A stretch of DNA of 64,000 bases from Bacteroidaceae bacterium (GTDB lineage: Bacteria > Bacteroidota > Bacteroidia > Bacteroidales > Bacteroidaceae), in contig JAFUOP010000023.1 in the NCBI GenBank assembly GCA_017481875.1, positions 22,458 to 86,457 of the forward strand, given 5' to 3'. The position numbers and the translations under genes were made by a program. Shown here in pieces: positions 9,224-15,644 of the stretch; position 1 is the first letter of the stretch; every line of letters begins with the position of its first letter. The notes under the pieces were generated by a model, which was not told the origin of the DNA, searched no databases, and was given only the letters and a program-made list of their open reading frames with translations.

Positions 9224-9852
9224 CACTGACCGACTTGCACACCCACAACCCCACCTGCGAGGCCGGCACAACCGGCATAATAAACTGCGGCACAACACCC
9301 ATCACCGGTGCACCCTGCTCTGTGGGCATACACCCGTGGGACATCACTGCTGCGTGGGAAAATAGCCTGGAGGCTATACGCAAAGCTGTGCAACGGAGCA
9401 ATGTTGTGGCTATTGGAGAGTGTGGCATCGACAAGCTGAAAAGCCCTGCCGACACAGAGACACAAACAGAGATACTCGCAGCACACGCTCGCATTGCCGA
9501 AGAGGCAGAAAAGCCACTTATACTGCATTGCGTAAAAGGGCAGGAAGAGATAATAAAACTGCACCGCAGCATAAAGCCCAAGCAAGCGTGGATAATACAC
9601 GGCTTCCGTGGCAAGCCCGCACAAGCCCGGCAACTGCTACACGAAGGATTTTTTCTGTCGTTTGGCGCAGCCTTTAACCCCGAGAGCCTTGCAGCTACCC
9701 CCGCCGATAGGTTATTCATAGAGAGCGACACCGTTACAACAAGGCTTGAAGATATATACAAAGCAGCAGCCTTGTGCCGTGGAACAAGCATTGAGGAGCT
9801 TGCCGCCACCGTAGCCGAGAACTTTAAAAGATGTAATATAAACATTTTATAG
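9220..9852 (+). CDS. TatD-family metal-dependent hydrolase
   Basis: A 210-residue amidohydrolase-fold protein, shorter than the usual 255-265 residues. Members act as metal-dependent 3'-5' exonucleases or DNases. Metal-binding features are visible: DLHTHN near the start (HxH), GECGIDK (the family's GExGLD), LHCVKGQ and IIHGFRGKP, then FIESDT near the C-terminus in place of the usual ETD. The ATG at 9220 overlaps the yidD stop, giving translational coupling. The shortened loops and altered motifs make the exact activity uncertain, but such short TatD-like proteins are common in Bacteroidetes. Confidence 0.87.
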   Translation: MTLTDLHTHNPTCEAGTTGIINCGTTPITGAPCSVGIHPWDITAAWENSLEAIRKAVQRSNVVAIGECGIDKLKSPADTETQTEILAAHARIAEEAEKPLILHCVKGQEEIIKLHRSIKPKQAWIIHGFRGKPAQARQLLHEGFFLSFGAAFNPESLAATPADRLFIESDTVTTRLEDIYKAAALCRGTSIEELAATVAENFKRCNINIL

Positions 9853-9891
9853 CACCACAAAGACAAACCGGAGCAAAAACAGGGGCAAAAA

Positions 9892-9923
9892 TTTGGCAAT
9901 CTCACCAAAGAGTTATATCTTTG
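9892..9923 (+). promoter_or_regulatory. Promoter of tRNA-Gln
   Basis: TTTG (9892-9895), a 20-base spacer and TATCTTTG (9916-9923): both boxes match the Bacteroidetes consensus exactly. Transcription would begin near 9930, about 29 bases before the mature tRNA. Confidence 0.75.
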
Positions 9924-9958
9924 CAACGCTTTAAGCCAAAAGCGAAGCAAATGAGGAT

Positions 9959-10029
9959 TGTCCTATGGTGTAATGGTAGCACAACAGGTTTTGGTTCTGT
10001 TTGTCTTGGTTCGAATCCAGGTAGGACAA
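9959..10029 (+). tRNA. tRNA-Gln (anticodon TTG)
   Basis: Full cloverleaf folded by hand: acceptor stem TGTCCTA/TAGGACA, D arm with a GTG/CAC stem, anticodon stem ACAGG/TCTGT around the loop TTTTGGT (anticodon TTG, reading CAA), a 4-base variable loop and a T arm CTTGG/CCAGG with loop TTCGAAT. The discriminator is A10029. CCA is not encoded, so it must be added by nucleotidyltransferase. The gene stands alone with its own promoter and a terminator that begins inside its last bases. Confidence 0.96.
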
Positions 10030-10069
10030 CACAAAAGAGGTCGGAATATTCCGACCTCTTTTGTGTTGT
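10026..10069. terminator. Perfect 44-base palindrome, bidirectional terminator
   Basis: Every base from 10026 to 10069 pairs with its mirror position. The core GAGGTCGG/CCGACCTC is flanked by A-rich and T-rich arms, so it reads as an intrinsic terminator on both strands: for tRNA-Gln going right and for the Gate-domain gene going left. Its left arm includes the last four bases of the tRNA. Confidence 0.85.
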
Positions 10070-10082
10070 AAATGCAAATATA

Positions 10083-11216
10083 TCAAATAACAGAATAGAG
10101 CATAAAAACCCAATGCGCCGCAATGGCGGCAGCAATTCCGCCTATCGTGTGGGCAAGAATAGCTTTAGAAGTGAGCTCGCGGTAACCTATGGCATCGAGC
10201 ATTGCAGTGTGTGTGCTCAGGTAGCCACTCCAGCACATACCAATTGCAGTGAACACAGCAATGGCATTACCGTCTATCCAGCCTGCTGCAGCAAAATTGG
10301 GTATAAGCCCTAAAGCCGCACCCACAGCACCAAGAGCTGTTATGGGGAAAGCAATGAGGTGTGGGTCGTGGAAACCAAAAAGAAAGCTAAATATAAAACT
10401 TAGCTTGCCACCTATCCACGGGAGCAGCTGCACACCCTCGTATGCCGCGCCCGAGAACTCTCCCGAAGCCGAGGGGCCGAAGGTAAACAACATAACCAAT
10501 GTAGATATAATGAGCACACCGGGAATAATGGCCATACCCACATCTACACCCGTGCGACCACCGTCGAGCAGAGAATCGAGAATACGTTGGAATAGCGGTT
10601 TCTCAACCTCTTTGGCCTCTATCTCTTCAACCTCGTCGGCACGACAAGCGTCCTCGTGCTTATATTGCGGGTAAGCCTTTATAACAAAATACTGCATCAA
10701 TCGTGTGGAAACAGCACAACCGCAAACGGCACCAAACAGACCTATAAGGGGCTCCACAAAATAGCCTTGCCCCACCATAAAAACAATAACCAAAAGACCC
10801 ATACCGAACGCAGTACCAAAATTGGTAAGCGATATAAATTGGAATTTCTTGAAATATGCGCTGAAACGCTTGTCCTGCGCCAAAGAAATAATTGCGGGGT
10901 TGTCGCTTAAGAAGGTGAGCACCGCACCAAGCGACGCCACACCCGGGAGATTAAAAACGGGCTTCATCAACGGGCGCAATAGCTTTTCGAGCAACGACAC
11001 CACACCAAACTCCACAAATATGCGGCCAATGGCACCCGTGATTACACAAATGGCCATAAGATAGAACACTGTGTTCAGCAACAGGTCGTGTGCTGTGCGC
11101 ATAATGGTATTAAGCATATTGGCCGTACCCATCTGCGACGCAAGATAGCCAAAAAGCAAGAAAAAGATAACAAGACACACAACCCCTGACGGGATAAATT
11201 TCATTATTCTCTTCAT
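10083..11216 (-). CDS. Gate-domain (nucleoside-recognition) membrane protein, CD0519/CD1768-like
   Basis: A 377-residue multi-spanning inner-membrane protein with about nine hydrophobic segments. Two similar halves carry the Gate (nucleoside recognition) pattern, including LTFLSDNPAIISLAQ in the first and HTAMLDAIGYRELTSKAILAHTIGG near the end. A charged cytoplasmic loop (DACRADEVEEIEAKEVEKP) lies between them. Related proteins include spore-maturation SpmA/B and nucleoside-transporter Gate regions, but the substrate of this subfamily is not established. It follows the porin gene by 8 bases on the same strand, suggesting joint movement of one solute across outer and inner membranes; that link is inference. 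Confidence 0.78.
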   Translation of the reverse strand: MKRIMKFIPSGVVCLVIFFLLFGYLASQMGTANMLNTIMRTAHDLLLNTVFYLMAICVITGAIGRIFVEFGVVSLLEKLLRPLMKPVFNLPGVASLGAVLTFLSDNPAIISLAQDKRFSAYFKKFQFISLTNFGTAFGMGLLVIVFMVGQGYFVEPLIGLFGAVCGCAVSTRLMQYFVIKAYPQYKHEDACRADEVEEIEAKEVEKPLFQRILDSLLDGGRTGVDVGMAIIPGVLIISTLVMLFTFGPSASGEFSGAAYEGVQLLPWIGGKLSFIFSFLFGFHDPHLIAFPITALGAVGAALGLIPNFAAAGWIDGNAIAVFTAIGMCWSGYLSTHTAMLDAIGYRELTSKAILAHTIGGIAAAIAAHWVFMLYSVI

Positions 11217-11224
11217 AAACAGTT

Positions 11225-12253
11225 TTATTTAAGGCTGAGCAAATTCATTCTCCAAGTAATACCCATAGTGAGGTATGTCTGCTTGTCGAGCAACACGCCC
11301 GCAGGGTTTGTGTTATCGCCAAAAGAGTATGAGCCTACGACGTGTATGCGCACATCGTTGCGATTATCTTGCAACGGAAAGTACTCAAGGCCTGCACCCA
11401 CACGGGTTATTTCGGTATCGGGGGCTATAAGGTAATCCTTGCCTGTGTCGGCATTGTTCACATCGTAGCTTGCCTTGGCAAACACATTCAGTTTATTTGT
11501 AGGCTGCCAAGCCACCTTTCCTATAACCGAAAAATCCTTGCCTATGAAGGCCTGCCCGCTTGCAGCACGGTTCATAACATCGAGGTCCACGGTAAAACGG
11601 CCCAGGCTGAACTTGTTACCAAGAGAAATATAGTTTACAAACTTACCGGGCAAATACTCTACAAAGTTCACCGAATAGATGGTGCTGAACCAATCGTGCG
11701 AACCGGCCCACATAAGGTTGTAGGCAAGCATCTCCTCCTGCAACTCGCCACGGAAGGGGCTTTCACAAATCTGCAACGAGAATTTATCCTTGCCATCGTT
11801 CAACACATAGGCCACTGTACCACCCCAGCGATAGCAAGGTATATTATTCCACCACTCCGAGCAGAAATAGAGGTCTATGGGGGCGGCATCGTACTCGTAA
11901 CCACCAATGGCAACCACCTGCTTACCGGCCGACAGCTCCCAATTATCTTTGCGGTAGGCAAGGTAGAGCCAGTCGGTAGCATCGAAGAAAGAGGCATCGG
12001 AGTGTTGCTTATTCAAGCGATGACGCAAAGAGTATGAGAAGCCACCACCAATATTACCATCGGCACGCACATTCAGGTACTGCCCTTTAAAACCACAGTT
12101 TTCATCGACGGCACTGCCATCGACATACTCACGCTGGTAATCGCCACGTGCCTCGAATCTCAAATTAAGCAGTTCTTGTCCTTGTGCAAAGATTGTTGCA
12201 CTAAACAGGGCTGCAAGCCCAAAAAGCAATACTTTTTTCATAGCGTTTTTCAT
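11225..12253 (-). CDS. Outer-membrane porin-like beta-barrel protein
   Basis: About 342 residues with a signal peptide (MKKVLLFGLAALFSATIFA before QGQELL) followed by alternating beta-strands typical of an outer-membrane barrel, for example FSYSLRHRLNK, LYLAYRKDNWELSAGKQ and FTVDLDVMNRA. It resembles the OprO/OprP-like porins of Bacteroidetes; the substrate is unknown. ATGs at 12253 and 12241 are both possible starts and leave the same signal core. A TTG further out adds no useful sequence. It lies 39 bases after the GNAT-like gene and 8 bases before the Gate-domain membrane protein. Confidence 0.8.
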   Translation of the reverse strand: MKNAMKKVLLFGLAALFSATIFAQGQELLNLRFEARGDYQREYVDGSAVDENCGFKGQYLNVRADGNIGGGFSYSLRHRLNKQHSDASFFDATDWLYLAYRKDNWELSAGKQVVAIGGYEYDAAPIDLYFCSEWWNNIPCYRWGGTVAYVLNDGKDKFSLQICESPFRGELQEEMLAYNLMWAGSHDWFSTIYSVNFVEYLPGKFVNYISLGNKFSLGRFTVDLDVMNRAASGQAFIGKDFSVIGKVAWQPTNKLNVFAKASYDVNNADTGKDYLIAPDTEITRVGAGLEYFPLQDNRNDVRIHVVGSYSFGDNTNPAGVLLDKQTYLTMGITWRMNLLSLK

Positions 12254-12292
12254 AGTATTTTGTGTTATTATATACAACCAAAGAAAAGCAGG

Positions 12293-13276
12293 TCAATGAG
12301 CAATATTCGGCAGCGAGTTTACATCGACCTCGTAACTATCATACACCACAGCACGCCCGCCAAAGCCCTCTTTCTGGAAAATGAGCCCGCCGTTAAGCAC
12401 TTGCCCGCCCTGCTCCACCGATGTTCCAAAATCGAAGAACTCTTTATCGGCAAACATCTTATGCACAAGATAATCGAAGAGAAGATCCACCGCCCCACTC
12501 TCGCGCCCGGCCTGTACCGAGCCTATGTACTGCACACGCACTACACGTTCTGTAATATACAGCACTGTGCCTGCAACAACAGTTCCACTGCCGTCGGCCA
12601 CACAATAGAGTTTTATATTATCAGGAAAACGGGCTGCCAATAACTCAATCTCGGCAAGTGAGTGCACAGGCACTGCACCATGCTCCTTTTGCAGGTTCTC
12701 GGCAAGCACCTGCCAGAAAGAGGCATAATCGGCACTCTCGGCAATGGAAAACCCACTGCACGCAGCACGCTTCACCTTGCGCTTGCGCAAAGTGCTGAAG
12801 GGCAATGCTCGCGGCTGCCACACTACAGAAGAGACACGCCTGCGGGCAAGCACCGCGTTGCAACGGAAGAGAGCATATAAATCTTCCTCGGCAGGGTATG
12901 TGGCATAGATATGCGGCACAGGGCTATATACAACTTTTGTGGCAGCAGTATTTTCTTGCAGGTATGTGCGCAAAGCGGCAAAGAGAGAGAGCATAAGCTC
13001 GGTACCCACGTTGCTACCCACAAGAAAGCCACCGTATGTGAGCCCGGCGTGCGAAGCAAACACTTCGGCTTCTATACAGGCAGGCAAGAGAGCCACAAGC
13101 TCCCCACCCTTGTAGAACAACAGTGAGCAATCGGTGAAACGGGGATTATAATCTAAATAACCGCGCTTAAAAAGGAATGTAGCATTCTTGCAGCCGACCA
13201 CAAAACTATCCCACACAGATTGCTGCGACGGGGAGTAGCGCACTACGGTTATGGGGCGACTGCAAGGAGAGCTCAT
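12293..13276 (-). CDS. GNAT/FemAB-like acyltransferase
   Basis: A 327-residue cytoplasmic protein with the double-GNAT layout of FemAB-like transferases. The C-terminal half has AGTVLYITERVVRVQYIGS followed by AVDLLFDYLVHKMFADKEFFDFG, the strand-helix pair usual for these acetyl- or aminoacyl-transferases. Basic residues (RKRKVKRAA) separate the halves. Together with the FdtA-like cupin 3 bases upstream it suggests modification of a surface sugar, since FdtA enzymes often sit beside sugar N-acyltransferases. The actual acceptor cannot be read from the sequence. Confidence 0.72.
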   Translation of the reverse strand: MSSPCSRPITVVRYSPSQQSVWDSFVVGCKNATFLFKRGYLDYNPRFTDCSLLFYKGGELVALLPACIEAEVFASHAGLTYGGFLVGSNVGTELMLSLFAALRTYLQENTAATKVVYSPVPHIYATYPAEEDLYALFRCNAVLARRRVSSVVWQPRALPFSTLRKRKVKRAACSGFSIAESADYASFWQVLAENLQKEHGAVPVHSLAEIELLAARFPDNIKLYCVADGSGTVVAGTVLYITERVVRVQYIGSVQAGRESGAVDLLFDYLVHKMFADKEFFDFGTSVEQGGQVLNGGLIFQKEGFGGRAVVYDSYEVDVNSLPNIAH

Positions 13277-13279
13277 AGT

Positions 13280-13666
13280 TCAGCGTTTAATATATTCGAG
13301 AAACTCACTGTAGGAGTTTATGTATGTTTCGGGGTCATAGTTGTGCGAAGCAAAAACCAGCAGCACCGCATCGGGCGAGAAGTTGGTAAGCTCGTTCCAC
13401 GTCTCGGGTGGCACAAGCAACCCCTCGCTACGTGAGCTTAAGTGATAGTGGTGGCGGCCCGTTTTATCTTCGAGACAAATATCCACACTACCGTTCACAG
13501 CCACCAGGTATTGGTATGACAATTTATTGGCGTGGAACCCCCTTTTCACCCCTTGCGGAACATCGTATATCCAATATATGCGGGTTACAGGAAAGGGCAC
13601 ATTACCCATAGACTCGGCTATGGTAAGCGAGCCTCTCGGGTCGGTATATGTTTTTATTTTATCCAT
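13280..13666 (-). CDS. FdtA/QdtA-like sugar-nucleotide cupin (WxcM-like)
   Basis: A 128-residue cupin related to dTDP-4-oxo-6-deoxyglucose 3,4-ketoisomerases (FdtA, QdtA), which feed 3-amino-3,6-dideoxy sugars into O-antigen or S-layer glycans. Family features are the DPRGSLTIAE opening, RIYWIYDVP and GVKRGFHAN with its conserved histidine, then LLVPPETWNEL and FASHNYDPETYI. The ATG at 13666 gives the usual MDKI-type start; the frame is open further up only through the promoter. The aminotransferase partner (FdtB) is not nearby, so the pathway is incomplete in this window. First gene of a leftward cluster of four. Confidence 0.82.
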   Translation of the reverse strand: MDKIKTYTDPRGSLTIAESMGNVPFPVTRIYWIYDVPQGVKRGFHANKLSYQYLVAVNGSVDICLEDKTGRHHYHLSSRSEGLLVPPETWNELTNFSPDAVLLVFASHNYDPETYINSYSEFLEYIKR

Positions 13667-13673
13667 TATGTTG

Positions 13674-13703
13674 CGAAGATAATAATTAACCGTAAAAAAA
13701 CAA
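13674..13703 (-). promoter_or_regulatory. Promoter of the FdtA-like cluster
   Basis: Minus strand TTTG (13703-13700), an 18-base spacer, then TATCTTCG (13681-13674), one base from TAnnTTTG. It lies 7 bases before the ATG, so the leader would be almost absent. The -33 box abuts the 30-base palindrome 13703-13732. Confidence 0.5.
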
Positions 13704-13732
13704 AGAGGGTGCGTCAAATTTGACGCACCCTC
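13695..13732 (-). terminator. Perfect palindrome with T-tract (terminator or operator)
   Basis: Bases 13703-13732 form a perfect 30-base inverted repeat (GGGTGCGTCAAA arm). On the minus strand it is followed by TTTGTTTTTTT, the form of an intrinsic terminator, yet no gene precedes it on that strand. It also touches the -33 box of the FdtA promoter, so it may be an operator. Confidence 0.55.
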
Positions 13733-14059
13733 TGTTAGCGGCCTGTTTCATCACACCACACATCAACCACTACAGGCCGCATAGTATTAACACGGTTGTT
13801 GCTTTTTTGTTTAATGGGGGGGATATTATGGGCGGGTATAAAGACGCATAGCAACAAACACACTCACTTGAAGAGGACAAGCCTGCACCCACATAAATAC
13901 AAAGAAAGAGAGATGAGTAAAAAATTACGATTCCCTAAAAAACGATATAAAAAACAACAGCCCTTTGCTTTTTTAATTTTTTTTACCGTATTTTGCAAAG
14001 AGGTGCACCGAAAGGAACGCCCCAAAGAGAGCGAAAGAAACAACTAAACACATAAAGTT

Positions 14060-15211
14060 ATGAATATACCCGCAGAATATGACGAGATTCGTCCGTATGT
14101 ACCCGAGGAGCTCCCACAAATTTTTGAAGAACTCATAGCCGACCCCGAGTTCCAAGCCGCAATGGGCTACGCATTCCCCGGCACACCGTTTGAGCAGATT
14201 GCAGGTGCCATGCGTGCATCAAAAACCAACCTCGATTTTCAGAAGGCACTTGTTAAGCCCTTCTTGGAAGGGCTGCTTGCCAAGCTCAGCAGTGGCATCA
14301 CAATGAGCTACGACAACAAAGAGAGCCTGCACAATGCCCTTTGCATCTCCAACCACAGAGATATTATTCTCGACTCGGCATTCTTGTGCGTGCTTTTTGT
14401 AGAGCACATAGGCAACACCGTGGAGATAGCCATTGGAGACAACCTTCTAATACGCCCGTGGATAAAGAAACTTGTGAGAGTAAACCGCAGCTTCATAGTG
14501 CAACGCTCGGCATCAATACGCGAGATGCTTGCTTCGTCGAAACGCCTGTCGTCGTATATGCACCACACCATAGCCGAGCGCAAGCAACCAATATGGCTTG
14601 CACAGCGCGAGGGCCGTGCCAAGGACAGCAACGACCGCACACAGGAGGGCCTTATAAAAATGCTCACAATGTACACAAGCGGCAATATGATAGATGCACT
14701 CAAGGAACTTAACATAGCCCCCACTGCAATATCTTATGAGTATGACCCTTGCGACTATTTGAAGGCAAAAGAGTTTCAGCAGAAGCGCGACAACCCCGAG
14801 CACAAGAAATCGCCCTTCGACGACCTTGCCAATATGCAGCAGGGCCTTATGGGCTACAAGGGAGCCATTCACTACCACGTTGCAGAGTGCATAAACGACG
14901 AGATTGACAAGATTGACCGCACCCTGGGCAAGAACGAGATAACAAGTGCCGTGGCACGCATAATAGACAAGCACATACACAGGAACTACCGCTTCTGGCC
15001 CATCAACTACTACTATTACGAGCAGCTGACAGGCGACACCCGCTTTGCCGACAAATACACCGCCGAAGAGGCTGCCAAGCTCGACGCTTATATGGCCGAC
15101 CGCATAAGCAAGGTGGACCTCCCTGACAAAGACGAAGCGTTCTTGCGCACAAAAATCCTGGAGATGTATGCCAACCCGCTTATAAATCATTTGAAGGCTA
15201 CACAGGAGTAA
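14060..15211 (+). CDS. 1-acylglycerol-3-phosphate acyltransferase (PlsC-like)
   Basis: A 383-residue membrane-associated acyltransferase that probably acylates a glycerophosphate-type acceptor in phospholipid synthesis. The N-terminal catalytic region has SNHRDIILDSAFL: the catalytic His99 is followed by Asp105, five residues apart instead of the four of the standard HxxxxD motif. Downstream are IAIGDNLLIRPW, a VRVNRSFIVQRS block and WLAQREGRAKDSNDRTQEG, the EG motif that binds the acceptor phosphate. The second half is specific to the Bacteroidetes group. It has its own terminator. The exact acceptor is an inference from family. Confidence 0.85.
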   Translation: MNIPAEYDEIRPYVPEELPQIFEELIADPEFQAAMGYAFPGTPFEQIAGAMRASKTNLDFQKALVKPFLEGLLAKLSSGITMSYDNKESLHNALCISNHRDIILDSAFLCVLFVEHIGNTVEIAIGDNLLIRPWIKKLVRVNRSFIVQRSASIREMLASSKRLSSYMHHTIAERKQPIWLAQREGRAKDSNDRTQEGLIKMLTMYTSGNMIDALKELNIAPTAISYEYDPCDYLKAKEFQQKRDNPEHKKSPFDDLANMQQGLMGYKGAIHYHVAECINDEIDKIDRTLGKNEITSAVARIIDKHIHRNYRFWPINYYYYEQLTGDTRFADKYTAEEAAKLDAYMADRISKVDLPDKDEAFLRTKILEMYANPLINHLKATQE

Positions 15212-15223
15212 ATAAACAACAAT

Positions 15224-15258
15224 AAAAAATCGGTTGCTCGAGCAACCGATTTTTTTTA
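15224..15258 (+). terminator. Intrinsic terminator after the acyltransferase
   Basis: Perfect inverted repeat centred on CTCGAG (15237-15242), arms AAAAAATCGGTTGCTCG / AGCAACCGATTTTTT, continuing into a T-run. It lies 12 bases beyond the acyltransferase stop codon. Confidence 0.9.
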
Positions 15259-15304
15259 TTACATATTACACCGTAAGAGGCAGCCCCAATAAACAAAAAG
15301 CACA

Positions 15305-15340
15305 ACAATCATCAGCACCAAGCCTGGTGCTGATGATTGT
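15305..15340 (-). terminator. Hairpin ending the M60/small-protein unit
   Basis: A 16-pair perfect stem (CAATCATCAGCACCA arm) with a 4-base loop, 23 bases after the stop of the small protein. Minus-strand downstream sequence is only moderately T-rich (TGTGCTTTTTG), so it is a likely but not classic terminator. Confidence 0.65.
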
Positions 15341-15362
15341 AATAAATACTATTCCTTATTGC

Positions 15363-15584
15363 TTACTGCGCTCCCCAGATATTATCCCAAGAGCCACCAA
15401 TATGTTCATTGGAAAGCTGACCGGTGTCATCAGGGTCTTCAGGTTCTTCTCCTGTATCAACGCGGTCCGAAAGCACACCCATATTTTGACAAAGGTTATA
15501 TAGAGGTTTTAAATCTACAAACTCAGTTACAGGACCTGTATAATTTTTCTTTTTCATCGTCATTTCATTCAAATCTTTATTCAT
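15363..15584 (-). CDS. Small leaderless protein of the MKKxY..P.TE type
   Basis: A 73-residue (64 if the ATG at 15557 is used) unrecognised protein. From that ATG it reads MKKKNYTGPVTEFVDL, then a Cys-containing middle, an acidic stretch (DTGEEPEDPDD) and a Gly/Trp-rich end (GGSWDNIWGAQ). It has no signal peptide or membrane segment. It follows the giant M60 protein on the same strand, 60 bases after its stop, with a hairpin in between. The start of a second small protein at 63910 (MKRTYVSPLATEVNVM) has a similar opening and the same position after a large secreted protein. Function unknown; a precursor peptide or partner of the secreted protein are possibilities. Confidence 0.65.
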   Translation of the reverse strand: MNKDLNEMTMKKKNYTGPVTEFVDLKPLYNLCQNMGVLSDRVDTGEEPEDPDDTGQLSNEHIGGSWDNIWGAQ

Positions 15585-15595
15585 TACTTAAAGTA

Positions 15596-15635
15596 TTCCT
15601 CGGCAGGCCTGCCGGCAAGCAGAGCCGCCGAGGAA
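15596..15635 (-). repeat. Hairpin between the M60 gene and the small protein
   Basis: A 9-pair outer stem (TTCCTCGGC with GCCGAGGAA) encloses a GC-rich segment that itself contains the 12-base palindrome GGCAGGCCTGCC. No T-run follows on the minus strand, so it is more likely an mRNA-processing or stabilising structure than a terminator. It ends 11 bases before the first possible start of the small protein. Confidence 0.6.
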
Positions 15636-15644
15636 GATAAAGCT

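Larger units (their letters stand above)
13667..14059. other. Gene-free divergent region with palindrome
   Basis: 393 bases between the FdtA-like gene (leftward) and the acyltransferase (rightward). It contains the FdtA promoter, a perfect 30-base palindrome (13703-13732), and a GGCCTGT/ACAGGCC inverted repeat around 13740-13779. An A/T-rich stretch from about 13900 ends in TATTTTGC (near 13990), a plausible -7 box for the acyltransferase. I see no convincing small gene; a basic 80-residue frame here runs through the promoter and resembles nothing I know. Confidence 0.6.

Noticed and set aside
13400-13732. CRISPR-like repeats or mobile element at palindromes
   Set aside because: The palindromes are single, not spaced in arrays, and no transposase, integrase or target duplication is visible.
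13796-14047. Basic 83-residue plus-strand frame before the acyltransferase
   Set aside because: Runs through A/T-rich promoter sequence, lysine-rich by composition, and resembles no family.
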